28,556 nucleotides of DNA from a virus: positions 1 to 28,556 of IMG/VR virus record IMGVR_UViG_3300030389_003135. One strand, written 5' to 3'. The position numbers and the translations under genes are program-made. The notes under the pieces are model-generated. The model was not told the origin of the DNA. It did no database searches and was given only the letters and a program-made list of their open reading frames with translations. Shown here one piece after another: positions 12,968 through 19,933 of this stretch. How positions within the stretch are numbered: the stretch's first letter is position 1; every line of letters starts with the position of its first letter.

Positions 12968-13481
12968 AAAAATATTATTTAAAGAGTCTGCCTATCTTAC
13001 TAAATACGAGGGAGATAGAAATATTATAGATAAACATATAGAGCATATTTCACTTTTTGATAAAGGACGTAAAGGAAGTAATGAGGGGGGCTATCAAAGT
13101 CATGATATCACTTTTGGTTTTAATGAATTACTTACTTTTACACAAAAGTGTGCCGTAGAATTAGAACCAAGTTTGATTCTTGCAAATTTTTGGTTGAACG
13201 TAAACAAAGGAAATAATTTCAATTCAGAACACATACATGAATTAAATGGTGCATCTGCGGTTTATTACCATAAGGTTTGCTGTGATAAATGTCCTATTTA
13301 CTTTAAACATTTATGTTCTCAGGTTGTCTTAGGCACACCAAAATTCTATCCCAAAAACGGCGATTTAATATTTTTTCCTGCTTACTTACCTCATGGAGTA
13401 CAAGGGTGTGGTAATCCAGAACATGAAAGAATTTCTTTCGCTTTAAACTTTAAAATAAATAAACAATCTTTAGGGTTATGA
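12957..13481 (+). CDS. Putative 2OG-Fe(II) oxygenase (PF13759-like)
   Basis: This protein has 174 residues. The order FWLNVNKGNNFNSEHIHELNGASAVYY (H92, H94), a PKNGDLIFFPAYLPHGVQG segment (H146) and HERISFALNF (R158) matches the putative 2OG-Fe(II) oxygenase family known as 2OG-FeII_Oxy_5, where an HxH pair precedes a G-x-x-Y-Y strand. A small CCDKCPIYFKHLC cluster (about residues 107-119) adds extra cysteines that could bind metal, unusual for this fold. It overlaps the glycosyltransferase gene by 11 bases and the next gene by four (ATGA), and has no ribosome site. The substrate is unknown. Confidence 0.75.
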   Translation: MLTEKILFKESAYLTKYEGDRNIIDKHIEHISLFDKGRKGSNEGGYQSHDITFGFNELLTFTQKCAVELEPSLILANFWLNVNKGNNFNSEHIHELNGASAVYYHKVCCDKCPIYFKHLCSQVVLGTPKFYPKNGDLIFFPAYLPHGVQGCGNPEHERISFALNFKINKQSLGL

Positions 13482-13966
13482 ATAAAGTAATTCCACAACT
13501 TACCTTTGATTTTATAGAATGGATTGAAGAACAAGAAACAAACGATAAAACCATTGTTGAATTTGGCTCTGGTAATTCAACTTTATATTTTAGTAATAAA
13601 TTTAAAAAGGTTATTACTTATGAAGATGAACCTCAATGGATAGAAATGATTAAGTCTAGGAATATAGAAAACATACATATAAATTTTTTGGACTATAATT
13701 TTTATAAAAAAGAACCAGATACTTTTAAAAACGCTGATTTTATTTTAATTGATAATAACCCTCGTGATAATAATTCACGACTATACGTGGCTCAAGCTTT
13801 AATAGAAAAAATTAATTATCAAAATACGTTGGTGTTAGATAATGGCAATTGGAACGGAGATTGTTATTTTTACTTACGAACAAAATATAATTTTTTCAAT
13901 GATTTTATAGGTATAAACCCAAGAGGAGATAGATCAGTGACTACAGTTTTTTATGGCAGAAAATAA
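13478..13966 (+). CDS. SAM-dependent methyltransferase-like protein
   Basis: This protein has 162 residues. IVEFGSGNSTLYFSNKF (residues about 25-41) is a clear motif I for S-adenosylmethionine binding, followed by KVITYEDEPQWIEMIK with the acidic residue that usually holds the ribose. DFILIDNNPRDNN (about 87-99) corresponds to the post-III strand, and NTLVLDNGNW to a later strand. The fold is class I, most like the small family seen in polysaccharide clusters (Methyltransf_24 or FkbM-like). It is short but seems complete. It would methylate a sugar or protein within the cassette. Overlaps on both sides (4 and 14 bases) show tight packing. GC content is very low here (12 of 60 bases in 13561-13620). 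Confidence 0.7.
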   Translation: MNKVIPQLTFDFIEWIEEQETNDKTIVEFGSGNSTLYFSNKFKKVITYEDEPQWIEMIKSRNIENIHINFLDYNFYKKEPDTFKNADFILIDNNPRDNNSRLYVAQALIEKINYQNTLVLDNGNWNGDCYFYLRTKYNFFNDFIGINPRGDRSVTTVFYGRK

Positions 13967-14528
13967 TTTTTATCAAATACACGAAAGTAAAATTTACAAA
14001 GGTAAACTTGACAATGGGGTTTGCCAACAATCTAAAAAATTTATTGAATCCTTTAAAGATAAATTTACTGAGCACAAGTATGATTGTCCTCTTAAAACAT
14101 CACATAATCTAACAAACAATATTTTAAATATTGTCGAGTTAAGACAATTAAAATTTAATATTTTATCCCACATAGATAATTATATGTTACAAACAAAAAG
14201 GTTTTTTGATGGATATATTTACAATTCATGGATTAACATTTATGAAAAAAATTATTATCAAGAATTTCACAACCATCAACATGAAGTTTACAAATGTATA
14301 AGTGGTGTCGTTTATTTGACAGAAAAAAACTCAAATATTATTTTTGATGCAAATCATGTTAAAAACTTTATACCTGAGTTTTCAGATATAATAATATTTG
14401 AAGATGATATGTTTCACAGAGTTAAGTCTAATGAAGAAGAATTAAGAATAAGTTTGGCTTTTAATTATAGAAAATGTGTCTCATGGCATGGGATAAGAGA
14501 AACAAACAAGGAGAAAACAAATGATTAA
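13953..14528 (+). CDS. Putative 2OG-Fe(II) oxygenase (PF13759-like)
   Basis: This protein has 191 residues. WINIYEKNYYQEFHNHQHE (H106, H108, H110) followed by ISGVVYLTE, then PEFSDIIIFEDDMFHRV (H155), then ELRISLAFNYR (R165), gives the ordered motif set of the 2OG-FeII_Oxy_5 family, with the His-to-Arg spacing of ten. It resembles the 12957 product in its second half more than the HxD-type enzymes at 11009 and 11557. The N-terminal 100 residues are helical and unassigned. It overlaps the methyltransferase gene by 14 bases, and the start has no ribosome site. A hydroxylase is the natural reading; the substrate is not visible. Confidence 0.8.
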   Translation: MAENNFYQIHESKIYKGKLDNGVCQQSKKFIESFKDKFTEHKYDCPLKTSHNLTNNILNIVELRQLKFNILSHIDNYMLQTKRFFDGYIYNSWINIYEKNYYQEFHNHQHEVYKCISGVVYLTEKNSNIIFDANHVKNFIPEFSDIIIFEDDMFHRVKSNEEELRISLAFNYRKCVSWHGIRETNKEKTND

Positions 14529-15321
14529 ACCAGAAGAGTTGAGAGACAAAAATTTTAAAGTATTTTTAGGAATGCCTATGTATGGAGGTTTATTAACAGA
14601 ACCAACTTTACACGGATTATTAGAACTACAATCATGGACCATGAATAATGGCATTAAAATGAGAATACAAACAATGGGTAATGAGAGTTTAATAACTAGA
14701 GCACGTAATACAATTGTGTCGATGATGTTAGATCAAACTGATTTCGCTGCCACACATTTATTATTTATTGATGCAGACATAGGCTTTCATTGGCAGAATA
14801 TTGAAAGACTTCTTTGTGCTGACAAGGATGTAGTTTGTGGAGTCTACCCTAGAAAGCACATACATCTCGAGAAGATAAAAGGTATTTTAGAGGAGCACCC
14901 AGATATTAGTTCTGATGAAATGGAGGCTAGAGCATTAGGCTACAATGTAAATTTTGATAATCCTACTGATCTACGAGGAGAGAACGGATTTTTTAAAGTA
15001 AACGAAGCAGCTACAGGAATGATGTTAGTTAAAAGAGAAGTATTTACAACCATGATGAAAAAGTTTCCTGAGAGAAAATATGAAACCGATCAGATAGTCA
15101 ATGGGCTATATTATAGATCAAATAATTGTTACGACTTATTCGCTGTCGGGCCCTATCAAACAGGAGATCAAAAAAGATATTTATCTGAGGATTATTATTT
15201 TTCAAGACTATGGCAAGAGTGCGGTGGGGAAATATGGGCTGACTTAGCTAGTCCTCTCACTCATTTTGGTAATAGAGCATATAAAGGGCATGTCGGAACC
15301 TTACTTGCTAAAAAAGAGTAA
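14521..15321 (+). CDS. Glycosyltransferase, GT-A fold (GT2/Anp1-like)
   Basis: This protein has 266 residues. FKVFLGMPMYGG opens a Rossmann-type strand, ESLITRARNTIVSMML (about residues 55-71) is the nucleotide-sugar contact region seen in phage enzymes of this kind, LLFIDADIGFHW (about 80-91) holds the D-x-D metal motif, and VVCGVYPRK and EAATGMMLVKREVF follow. The C-terminal LSEDYYFSRLWQECGGEIWADL then LTHFGNRAYKGH fits the acceptor half. It would transfer a sugar from a nucleotide-sugar donor. Unlike the six genes before it, it has a clear ribosome site (AAGGAG, seven bases before the ATG), so it may be expressed more strongly. Confidence 0.8.
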   Translation: MIKPEELRDKNFKVFLGMPMYGGLLTEPTLHGLLELQSWTMNNGIKMRIQTMGNESLITRARNTIVSMMLDQTDFAATHLLFIDADIGFHWQNIERLLCADKDVVCGVYPRKHIHLEKIKGILEEHPDISSDEMEARALGYNVNFDNPTDLRGENGFFKVNEAATGMMLVKREVFTTMMKKFPERKYETDQIVNGLYYRSNNCYDLFAVGPYQTGDQKRYLSEDYYFSRLWQECGGEIWADLASPLTHFGNRAYKGHVGTLLAKKE

Positions 15322-15333
15322 TTTATATATATT
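15305..15333 (+). promoter_or_regulatory. Candidate promoter directly upstream of the tail-hub gene
   Basis: TTGCTA (15305-15310) and TATATT (15328-15333) are separated by 17 bases. The -10-like box ends seven bases before the A of the ATG at 15340, and no ribosome site precedes that ATG, so a transcript starting here would be leaderless or nearly so. The region is AT-rich and the match may be chance. Confidence 0.3.
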
Positions 15334-15339
15334 TAGCTT

Positions 15340-17166
15340 ATGCCCCTAGTAAATTTTAGACCAGCACCAGGTATCAACAAGGAAGTCACTGACTATACAG
15401 GTCAGGGTAAATGGACTGATGGTGACATGGTGCGTTTTTTTCAAGGATCTGCACAGAAAATAAAGGGGTGGGAAAGATTTCTTTCAACAACATTAGTAGG
15501 TGTGGTTAGAGACCAGCATGCTTGGATTGCCCTCGATGGCACAAGATACAACGCATTTGGCACTGATAGAAAGCTCTATGTTTTCGAAGAAGGTAGAGCC
15601 TATGATATTACTCCTATTAGAGAAACACAGGCCTTAACTAATCCATTTACTACTAACGCCACTACATCCGTTGTTGTTACTGATACAGGTCATGGTGCAC
15701 AAAAAGGAGATTTTGTAACTTTCGACTCTTTTTCTGCTATAGACGGATTAGACATGAATAAAGAGTTTGAGGTGACATCTGTAGCAAATACAGACGCCTA
15801 TGTTGTAACTACCACATCGGCTGCATCAGGATCCACATCTGGTGGTGGAGGTTCAGGTAATGCTAAATATCAAATATCTATTGGGCCTGAACTGTCTACT
15901 TCAGCTTTTGGTTGGGGCACAGATACATGGGGTTCAAGCACATGGGGGACTCCATCGACAACCTCTAATGTAACATTAGAAGCTAGACAATGGTCTCTAG
16001 ATAACTTTGGTCAATTACTAATTGCAACTGTGTTAAATGGTGGAGCGTTTGAATGGAGTCCTAGCTCAGGCGTATCCACAAGAGCCACAGCCATTACAAA
16101 CGCACCGACTGCATCTAGATTAAGTTTGGTTTCTACTCCCGACAGACATATATTATTCTTTGGAACAGAAAAAACCATAGGTACATCAGATTCACAAGAT
16201 GATTTATTATTAAGATTCTCAAATCAAGAAGATAGAAATACATATCAACCGACAGCAGAAAATACTGCTGGATCACTTCGTATTGCCGACGGATCACGGA
16301 TTGTGGCTGCAGAAAGATCTAGGGGACAAATATTAGTTTGGACAGATACATCACTACATAGTTTACAATTTATTGGTCCACCTTTTACTTTTGGTTTAAG
16401 ACAGCTAGGTCAAAACTGCGGTATTGTTGGAAGTCATGCAGGTGTTGATATTAATGGTATAAGTTATTGGATGTCACAAGACTCCTTCTTTCTTTTTGAT
16501 GGTTCAGTAAAAAAATTACCATGCACCGTAGAACAATTTATTTTTAATAACATTAATGTAACTGGGGCAGAAAACGCTTTTGCAGGACATAATGGAGAGT
16601 TTAATGAAATCATGTGGTTTTATCCTAGAACAGGATCAGATCAAATAAACGCTATAGTCGCTTACAACTACTTAGAGGGTACATGGTGGACTGGTACTTT
16701 ATCAAGAACGACATGGATTGACAGAGAGGTGTATGATAATCCTATAGCAACAGAGTATAGTCCCACAGCTACCGCTAACAACGAAGTAATAAGTGGATTA
16801 ACTGATGGTGCTTCATCAGTGTTTTTACACGAAACAGGCAACAATGGAGACGGCCAAGCAATAACAGCTTTTGTAAAATCTGGTGTAGTACAAATAGCTC
16901 AAGGGGATGAGTTCGCTTTTGTGTCTAAAATTATACCAGACGTTGAAGATCAAGAGGGTGTTTTAAATGCAAAACTTGAATTTAAAAATTATCCTAACAA
17001 TAGCACAAGTGTGACTAAAACAACTAGTTTTTCAGACACCACGGACTTTGTAAGTCTTCGTGGTAGAGGTAGAGAGTTTACTGTTAATCTTGTCTCTAAT
17101 ACAACAGGAACTGCTTGGAGATTAGGCACTCAAAGATTTGACATACAACCTGATGGTAGAAGATAG
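15340..17166 (+). CDS. Tail hub / stabilisation protein (P22 gp10-like)
   Basis: This protein has 608 residues. The opening PLVNFRPAPGINKEVTDYTGQ then KWTDGDMVRFFQGSAQKIKGWERF (residues about 2-47) is the characteristic start of P22 gp10-like tail proteins, which form the hub below the adaptor and carry the fibres or needle. The later QSRGQILVWTDTSLHSLQFIG-like stretch (about 325-347), GISYWMSQDSFFLFDG and NEIMWFYPR-x-GSDQINAIVAYNY are beta-propeller-type repeats of this family. Residues about 191-202 hold a Trp/Gly patch identical in spacing to one in the 7984 product. The usual gp10 length is near 470, so this version has insertions. It marks the return from enzymes to virion genes. Confidence 0.75.
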   Translation: MPLVNFRPAPGINKEVTDYTGQGKWTDGDMVRFFQGSAQKIKGWERFLSTTLVGVVRDQHAWIALDGTRYNAFGTDRKLYVFEEGRAYDITPIRETQALTNPFTTNATTSVVVTDTGHGAQKGDFVTFDSFSAIDGLDMNKEFEVTSVANTDAYVVTTTSAASGSTSGGGGSGNAKYQISIGPELSTSAFGWGTDTWGSSTWGTPSTTSNVTLEARQWSLDNFGQLLIATVLNGGAFEWSPSSGVSTRATAITNAPTASRLSLVSTPDRHILFFGTEKTIGTSDSQDDLLLRFSNQEDRNTYQPTAENTAGSLRIADGSRIVAAERSRGQILVWTDTSLHSLQFIGPPFTFGLRQLGQNCGIVGSHAGVDINGISYWMSQDSFFLFDGSVKKLPCTVEQFIFNNINVTGAENAFAGHNGEFNEIMWFYPRTGSDQINAIVAYNYLEGTWWTGTLSRTTWIDREVYDNPIATEYSPTATANNEVISGLTDGASSVFLHETGNNGDGQAITAFVKSGVVQIAQGDEFAFVSKIIPDVEDQEGVLNAKLEFKNYPNNSTSVTKTTSFSDTTDFVSLRGRGREFTVNLVSNTTGTAWRLGTQRFDIQPDGRR

Positions 17167-17704
17167 ACTTATACAACAATTAAAAAGTCAAGAGATGTCC
17201 ACAACAGAGGACACTATCTTAGAAAGATTATTAGATAGATATCGTTGGCCTAAACTTTATTCAGGTCAAAACTACCTTCAACCAAGCGTAGAGGCAATAA
17301 AAGAAGATGGCACTAAACATCAAGACTTTTATGATGATGACAATCACTTAAATTCTTTAGATTGCATAAAATGCTATGAGGAGGGTTATTGTTTAATACT
17401 TTCAAACACTGGAGGTTTATGCAAAGACCTTTGGCTCATTCAACAAATTTTAAATCAAAACTATCAAAGACATATAAATTGTAATTTATACTTTGGTAAT
17501 GGTAAAAAATCAGTATCTTTTCCTAAACATAATCATGAATATCCTGTTATTGTTAAAAATATTTATGGCACATCTAAATGGATAATTGATGGAAAAGAAG
17601 TTATTTTAAAAGATCAAGACGTAATTTGGTTTGATAAGGGCATAGATCATCAAGTGGTAGAAATAAGTGATGCAAAATTATCTTTGACATGTAATATCGA
17701 ATAA
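17153..17704 (+). CDS. Cupin/JmjC-like protein, possible 2OG hydroxylase
   Basis: This protein has 183 residues from ATG 17153, which overlaps the tail-hub gene by 14 bases; ATG 17195 is an alternative start. The core CNLYFGNGKKSVSFPKHNHE (H126, H128, E129) followed by YPVIVKNIYGTSKWIIDGKEV and IWFDKGIDHQVVE (H166) is a double-stranded beta-helix metal site. The N-x-Y-x-G....H-x-H/E....G-x-K-W layout fits JmjC/cupin_4-type hydroxylases as well as plain cupins. Such enzymes hydroxylate ribosomal or other proteins. It is the fifth of six Fe- or metal-dependent beta-helix genes in this window. The N-terminal WPKLYSG segment has no assignment. Confidence 0.65.
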   Translation: MVEDRLIQQLKSQEMSTTEDTILERLLDRYRWPKLYSGQNYLQPSVEAIKEDGTKHQDFYDDDNHLNSLDCIKCYEEGYCLILSNTGGLCKDLWLIQQILNQNYQRHINCNLYFGNGKKSVSFPKHNHEYPVIVKNIYGTSKWIIDGKEVILKDQDVIWFDKGIDHQVVEISDAKLSLTCNIE

Positions 17705-17877
17705 TGGCTAAATTAACATTACAAAGATTTCCCGATCCTAGACCTGAGTATGATGCTCAACAGTCTGCTGAGTTGATAAGACAACTAGAAGAACTAGTTC
17801 AACAATTGAATACTCAATACACACAGGACACACAAGAGGAGTCCACTAGAAGGAGTTGGTTTTTTTCTAATGGCTGA
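17704..17877 (+). CDS. Small coiled-coil protein (57 residues)
   Basis: The ATG shares its A with the previous TAA (TAATG), and the stop overlaps the start of the next gene by eight bases. The product opens AKLTLQRFPDPRPEYDAQ and continues with a helix SAELIRQLEELVQQLNTQY, then a polar tail. A short R-F-P-D-P start followed by a Leu-heptad is familiar from tiny genes next to the tail hub in marine phages. It is too short for many gene callers, but coupling on both sides and the absence of any other use of the gap support it. It may be a small virion or assembly protein. Confidence 0.6.
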   Translation: MAKLTLQRFPDPRPEYDAQQSAELIRQLEELVQQLNTQYTQDTQEESTRRSWFFSNG

Positions 17878-18226
17878 TGTATTTAAAAGATTTATAACGA
17901 ATGTTACCACAACAGACTTGACTACAGTGTTTACAGTTCCAACCGCTAACGTGGCTGCAACACCCCCTGTTCCTGTATCAACTTTTATTGTTAAAACAAT
18001 CAATACTCATAACTATGACGGATCTGCAGCAGTGACTGTAAATGTCGATCATAATGATGGTAGTGCAGATTTTCAAATCTTTCAAGTTGATGTAGCGGCT
18101 TCAAACACAAACACCATAAGCACTAGTATGGTTTATCAAGAGGGGGACTCTATGAAAGTTCAAGCCAATGCCGCCTCAAGAGCGATGATAGAGGTTTCAG
18201 TATTAGAGGTAAAACAACAACAATAA
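17870..18226 (+). CDS. Small beta-rich virion-type protein
   Basis: This protein has 118 residues with alternating strands: VFKRFITNVTTTDLTTVFTVPT, STFIVKTINTHNYDGSAAVTVNVDH, DFQIFQVDVAASNTNTIST, SMKVQANAASRAMIEVSVLEVK. The S-T-x-I-V-x-x-I-N-x-H-N pattern and the terminal I-E-V-x-V-x-E-V are typical of small phage beta-sandwich proteins, such as decoration or fibre-base domains. AAGGAG lies 14 bases upstream, rather far, so translation may be coupled to the overlapping 57-residue gene. No enzymatic motif is seen. The position after the tail hub suggests a tail or head accessory protein. Confidence 0.65.
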   Translation: MADVFKRFITNVTTTDLTTVFTVPTANVAATPPVPVSTFIVKTINTHNYDGSAAVTVNVDHNDGSADFQIFQVDVAASNTNTISTSMVYQEGDSMKVQANAASRAMIEVSVLEVKQQQ

Positions 18227-18816
18227 TGTATGTATTAGCTGACGTACCAAAAGAAATATTAGAAATATTAAATAATGTAATAGATGAAAAAGGACTATCG
18301 CCTTTGAATCAAGACCTCGCTGGTAATATCAAACACGAGTATGCTATACCAAAAGGTAAGGCTGCGGTCTCGCCTATGTTGATGCAAATGATAATAAAGC
18401 ATCAAGAAAAATATCCAAATTATTTTAAAAAAGCACACTCCACAATAAACTACAAAGCGTGTGAGATTGAACTGTTTAACCTTTGGGTTAACTTTCAGAA
18501 AAAATATGAGTTTAACCCAATGCATGTACACGACGGGCTATATAGTTTTGTAATTTGGCACAAGGTACCTTACACCATGAAAGATGAAAAAGAGAGATTA
18601 GCTAGCATGATGGATCATGATTTTAGAGCAGGTATGTTTGCTTTCTTTTTTTCTGATCCTAGTGGTAGAATTACGCAAGAGGCCTTGCCTGTTGACAACA
18701 GTTGGGAGGGTAAAGTAGCTTTGTTTCCTGCTAATTTAAATCATTGTGTTTACCCTTTTTATACCTCAGACGAATACAGAATATCTATATCAGGCAACTT
18801 AGGTTTTAAGATATAA
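18226..18816 (+). CDS. 2OG-Fe(II) oxygenase-like protein (HxHD motif)
   Basis: This protein has 196 residues. LWVNFQKKYEFNPMHVHDG (H100, H102, D103) followed by LYSFVIWHKVPY, then VALFPANLNHCVYPFY (H173), then EYRISISGNLGF (R185), gives the ordered oxygenase motifs, with His-to-Arg spacing of 12. I recognise the F-N-P-x-H-x-H-x-G-x-x-S-F-V-x-W variant from T4-like cyanophages and marine phages, where it is common among late genes. It is separated from the main cassette by the tail hub and has a TAATG-coupled start. The substrate is unknown. It would act in the cytoplasm during late infection. Confidence 0.8.
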   Translation: MYVLADVPKEILEILNNVIDEKGLSPLNQDLAGNIKHEYAIPKGKAAVSPMLMQMIIKHQEKYPNYFKKAHSTINYKACEIELFNLWVNFQKKYEFNPMHVHDGLYSFVIWHKVPYTMKDEKERLASMMDHDFRAGMFAFFFSDPSGRITQEALPVDNSWEGKVALFPANLNHCVYPFYTSDEYRISISGNLGFKI

Positions 18817-18820
18817 ACTA

Positions 18821-18847
18821 TTGATTTCATAGCTTTTCGTCTATAGA
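18821..18847 (+). promoter_or_regulatory. Candidate promoter with leaderless start for the next gene
   Basis: TTGATT (18821-18826) and TATAGA (18842-18847) are separated by 15 bases in the 39-base gap after the oxygenase gene. The -10-like box ends eight bases before the ATG at 18856, which has no ribosome site, so transcription from here would give a leaderless message. The spacer is short and the case rests on sequence match alone. Confidence 0.25.
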
Positions 18848-18855
18848 ACTATATT

Positions 18856-19107
18856 ATGGCGAAAATTATAGATGAACCCGTCCTATTACGTCATGACATA
18901 ATAGACGGTAAAAAAGTCCCCGTATATAGTGCTAAAGTAGAGACTACAGTTACAAACACCAAGACAGGGCAAGAGTACGATTCACATGAGGAGTGTCAAG
19001 CAGATATTGACAATCCAGAAACAGAAACAAAAGAAGAAGATATTAGAAGAGATGTTAATGTAATAGCACCTAACTTATTCAGTGGTGCAGCTACAGGCGA
19101 GGAGTAA
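18856..19107 (+). CDS. Small acidic conserved marine-phage protein
   Basis: This protein has 83 residues. It opens with IIDEPVLLRHDIIDGKKVPVYS, contains VTNTKTGQEYDSHEECQADI and ends with DIRRDVNVIAPNLFSGAATGEE. I recognise the V-T-N-x-x-T-G-x-x-Y-x-S-x-E-E segment and the C-terminal V-x-V-x-A-P-x-L from small phage genes placed just before the internal virion genes. It is acidic at the C-terminal half, unlike the basic set at 2.5-5.8 kb. No ribosome site precedes the ATG. The stop is followed directly by the next start. The function is unknown; a scaffold or virion-associated role is possible. Confidence 0.7.
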   Translation: MAKIIDEPVLLRHDIIDGKKVPVYSAKVETTVTNTKTGQEYDSHEECQADIDNPETETKEEDIRRDVNVIAPNLFSGAATGEE

Positions 19108-19108
19108 A

Positions 19109-19933
19109 ATGTTTAAGAAGATCCTACCAGTTATCACAGGCGCAGTGGGTTTCGCATTTGGCGGACCCATAGGAGCGTCTATCGGTGCAGGAATAGGATC
19201 AGCAGTTAGAGGAGACAATCCTGCAAACATAGCTACATCTGCTTTAATGGGTTATGGTTTAGGAGCAATTGCACCCTCTTTCGGTTTAGTAGGGGGTAAA
19301 GGTCTAGGTGCTTTCGGTGCAAGTGCAAAATCTGCGTTAGGTTTTGGAACTCCTGCAACAACAGCTAGTGGAACTGCCCCAGTAGGAAATAGAGCCTTAG
19401 CGCAAGCAATGGAGGAAGGTGCAAAAAAACAAGCACAAACTTCTGCTGTTCAAAAAACACTTGGTCAAAAAGCATTAGAGTTTGCAAAAGCAAATAAACT
19501 TGCAACAGGTGCTTTAGGTCTTGGTACTTTAGGGGCATTGGGTGCTTTTGATAAGGACGAAGAAAAGTTAAGTGTCCCTCCTCCAGTTGAAGCGGGAAGT
19601 AGAGGCATGTTAGACATCACTCCTCCTAAAGCAGTTTTTTTTGATACTGCAACAGGACAATATGGAGCTTCTTCTCCAACAATACAACCAATAGCGAGAG
19701 TTGCTGATGGAGGATTTCCTCGTCGAACAGGACAGATCGACGGACCAGGAACAGAAAAATCTGACGACATCCCTGCAATGTTGTCTGATGGTGAGTTTGT
19801 AATGACTGCAAAAGCAGTTAGAGGATTAGGTGCATTGAATGGGGCTAATAAAGATGATAAGTTAGAGCAACGTCGCAAAGGCGCTAAGATGATGTATGAC
19901 ATGATGGATAAATTTGAAAAGAGAGTAGCATAA
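19109..19933 (+). CDS. Internal virion (ejection-type) protein with glycine zipper
   Basis: ATG 19109 has a strong GGCGAGGAG site and is the clear start; a GTG 27 bases earlier is not needed. The protein has 274 residues. Residues about 8-33 (ITGAVGFAFGGPIGASIGAGIG then SAVRG) form a glycine zipper that could insert into membranes, and more Gly/Ala-rich stretches follow to about residue 145. The C-terminal DGPGTEKSDDIPAMLSDGEF then VMTAKAVRGLG is a motif I recognise from marine phage proteins in this position. The first and likely smallest member of the ejection set, it may help form a channel for DNA entry. The function is inferred. Confidence 0.65.
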   Translation: MFKKILPVITGAVGFAFGGPIGASIGAGIGSAVRGDNPANIATSALMGYGLGAIAPSFGLVGGKGLGAFGASAKSALGFGTPATTASGTAPVGNRALAQAMEEGAKKQAQTSAVQKTLGQKALEFAKANKLATGALGLGTLGALGAFDKDEEKLSVPPPVEAGSRGMLDITPPKAVFFDTATGQYGASSPTIQPIARVADGGFPRRTGQIDGPGTEKSDDIPAMLSDGEFVMTAKAVRGLGALNGANKDDKLEQRRKGAKMMYDMMDKFEKRVA

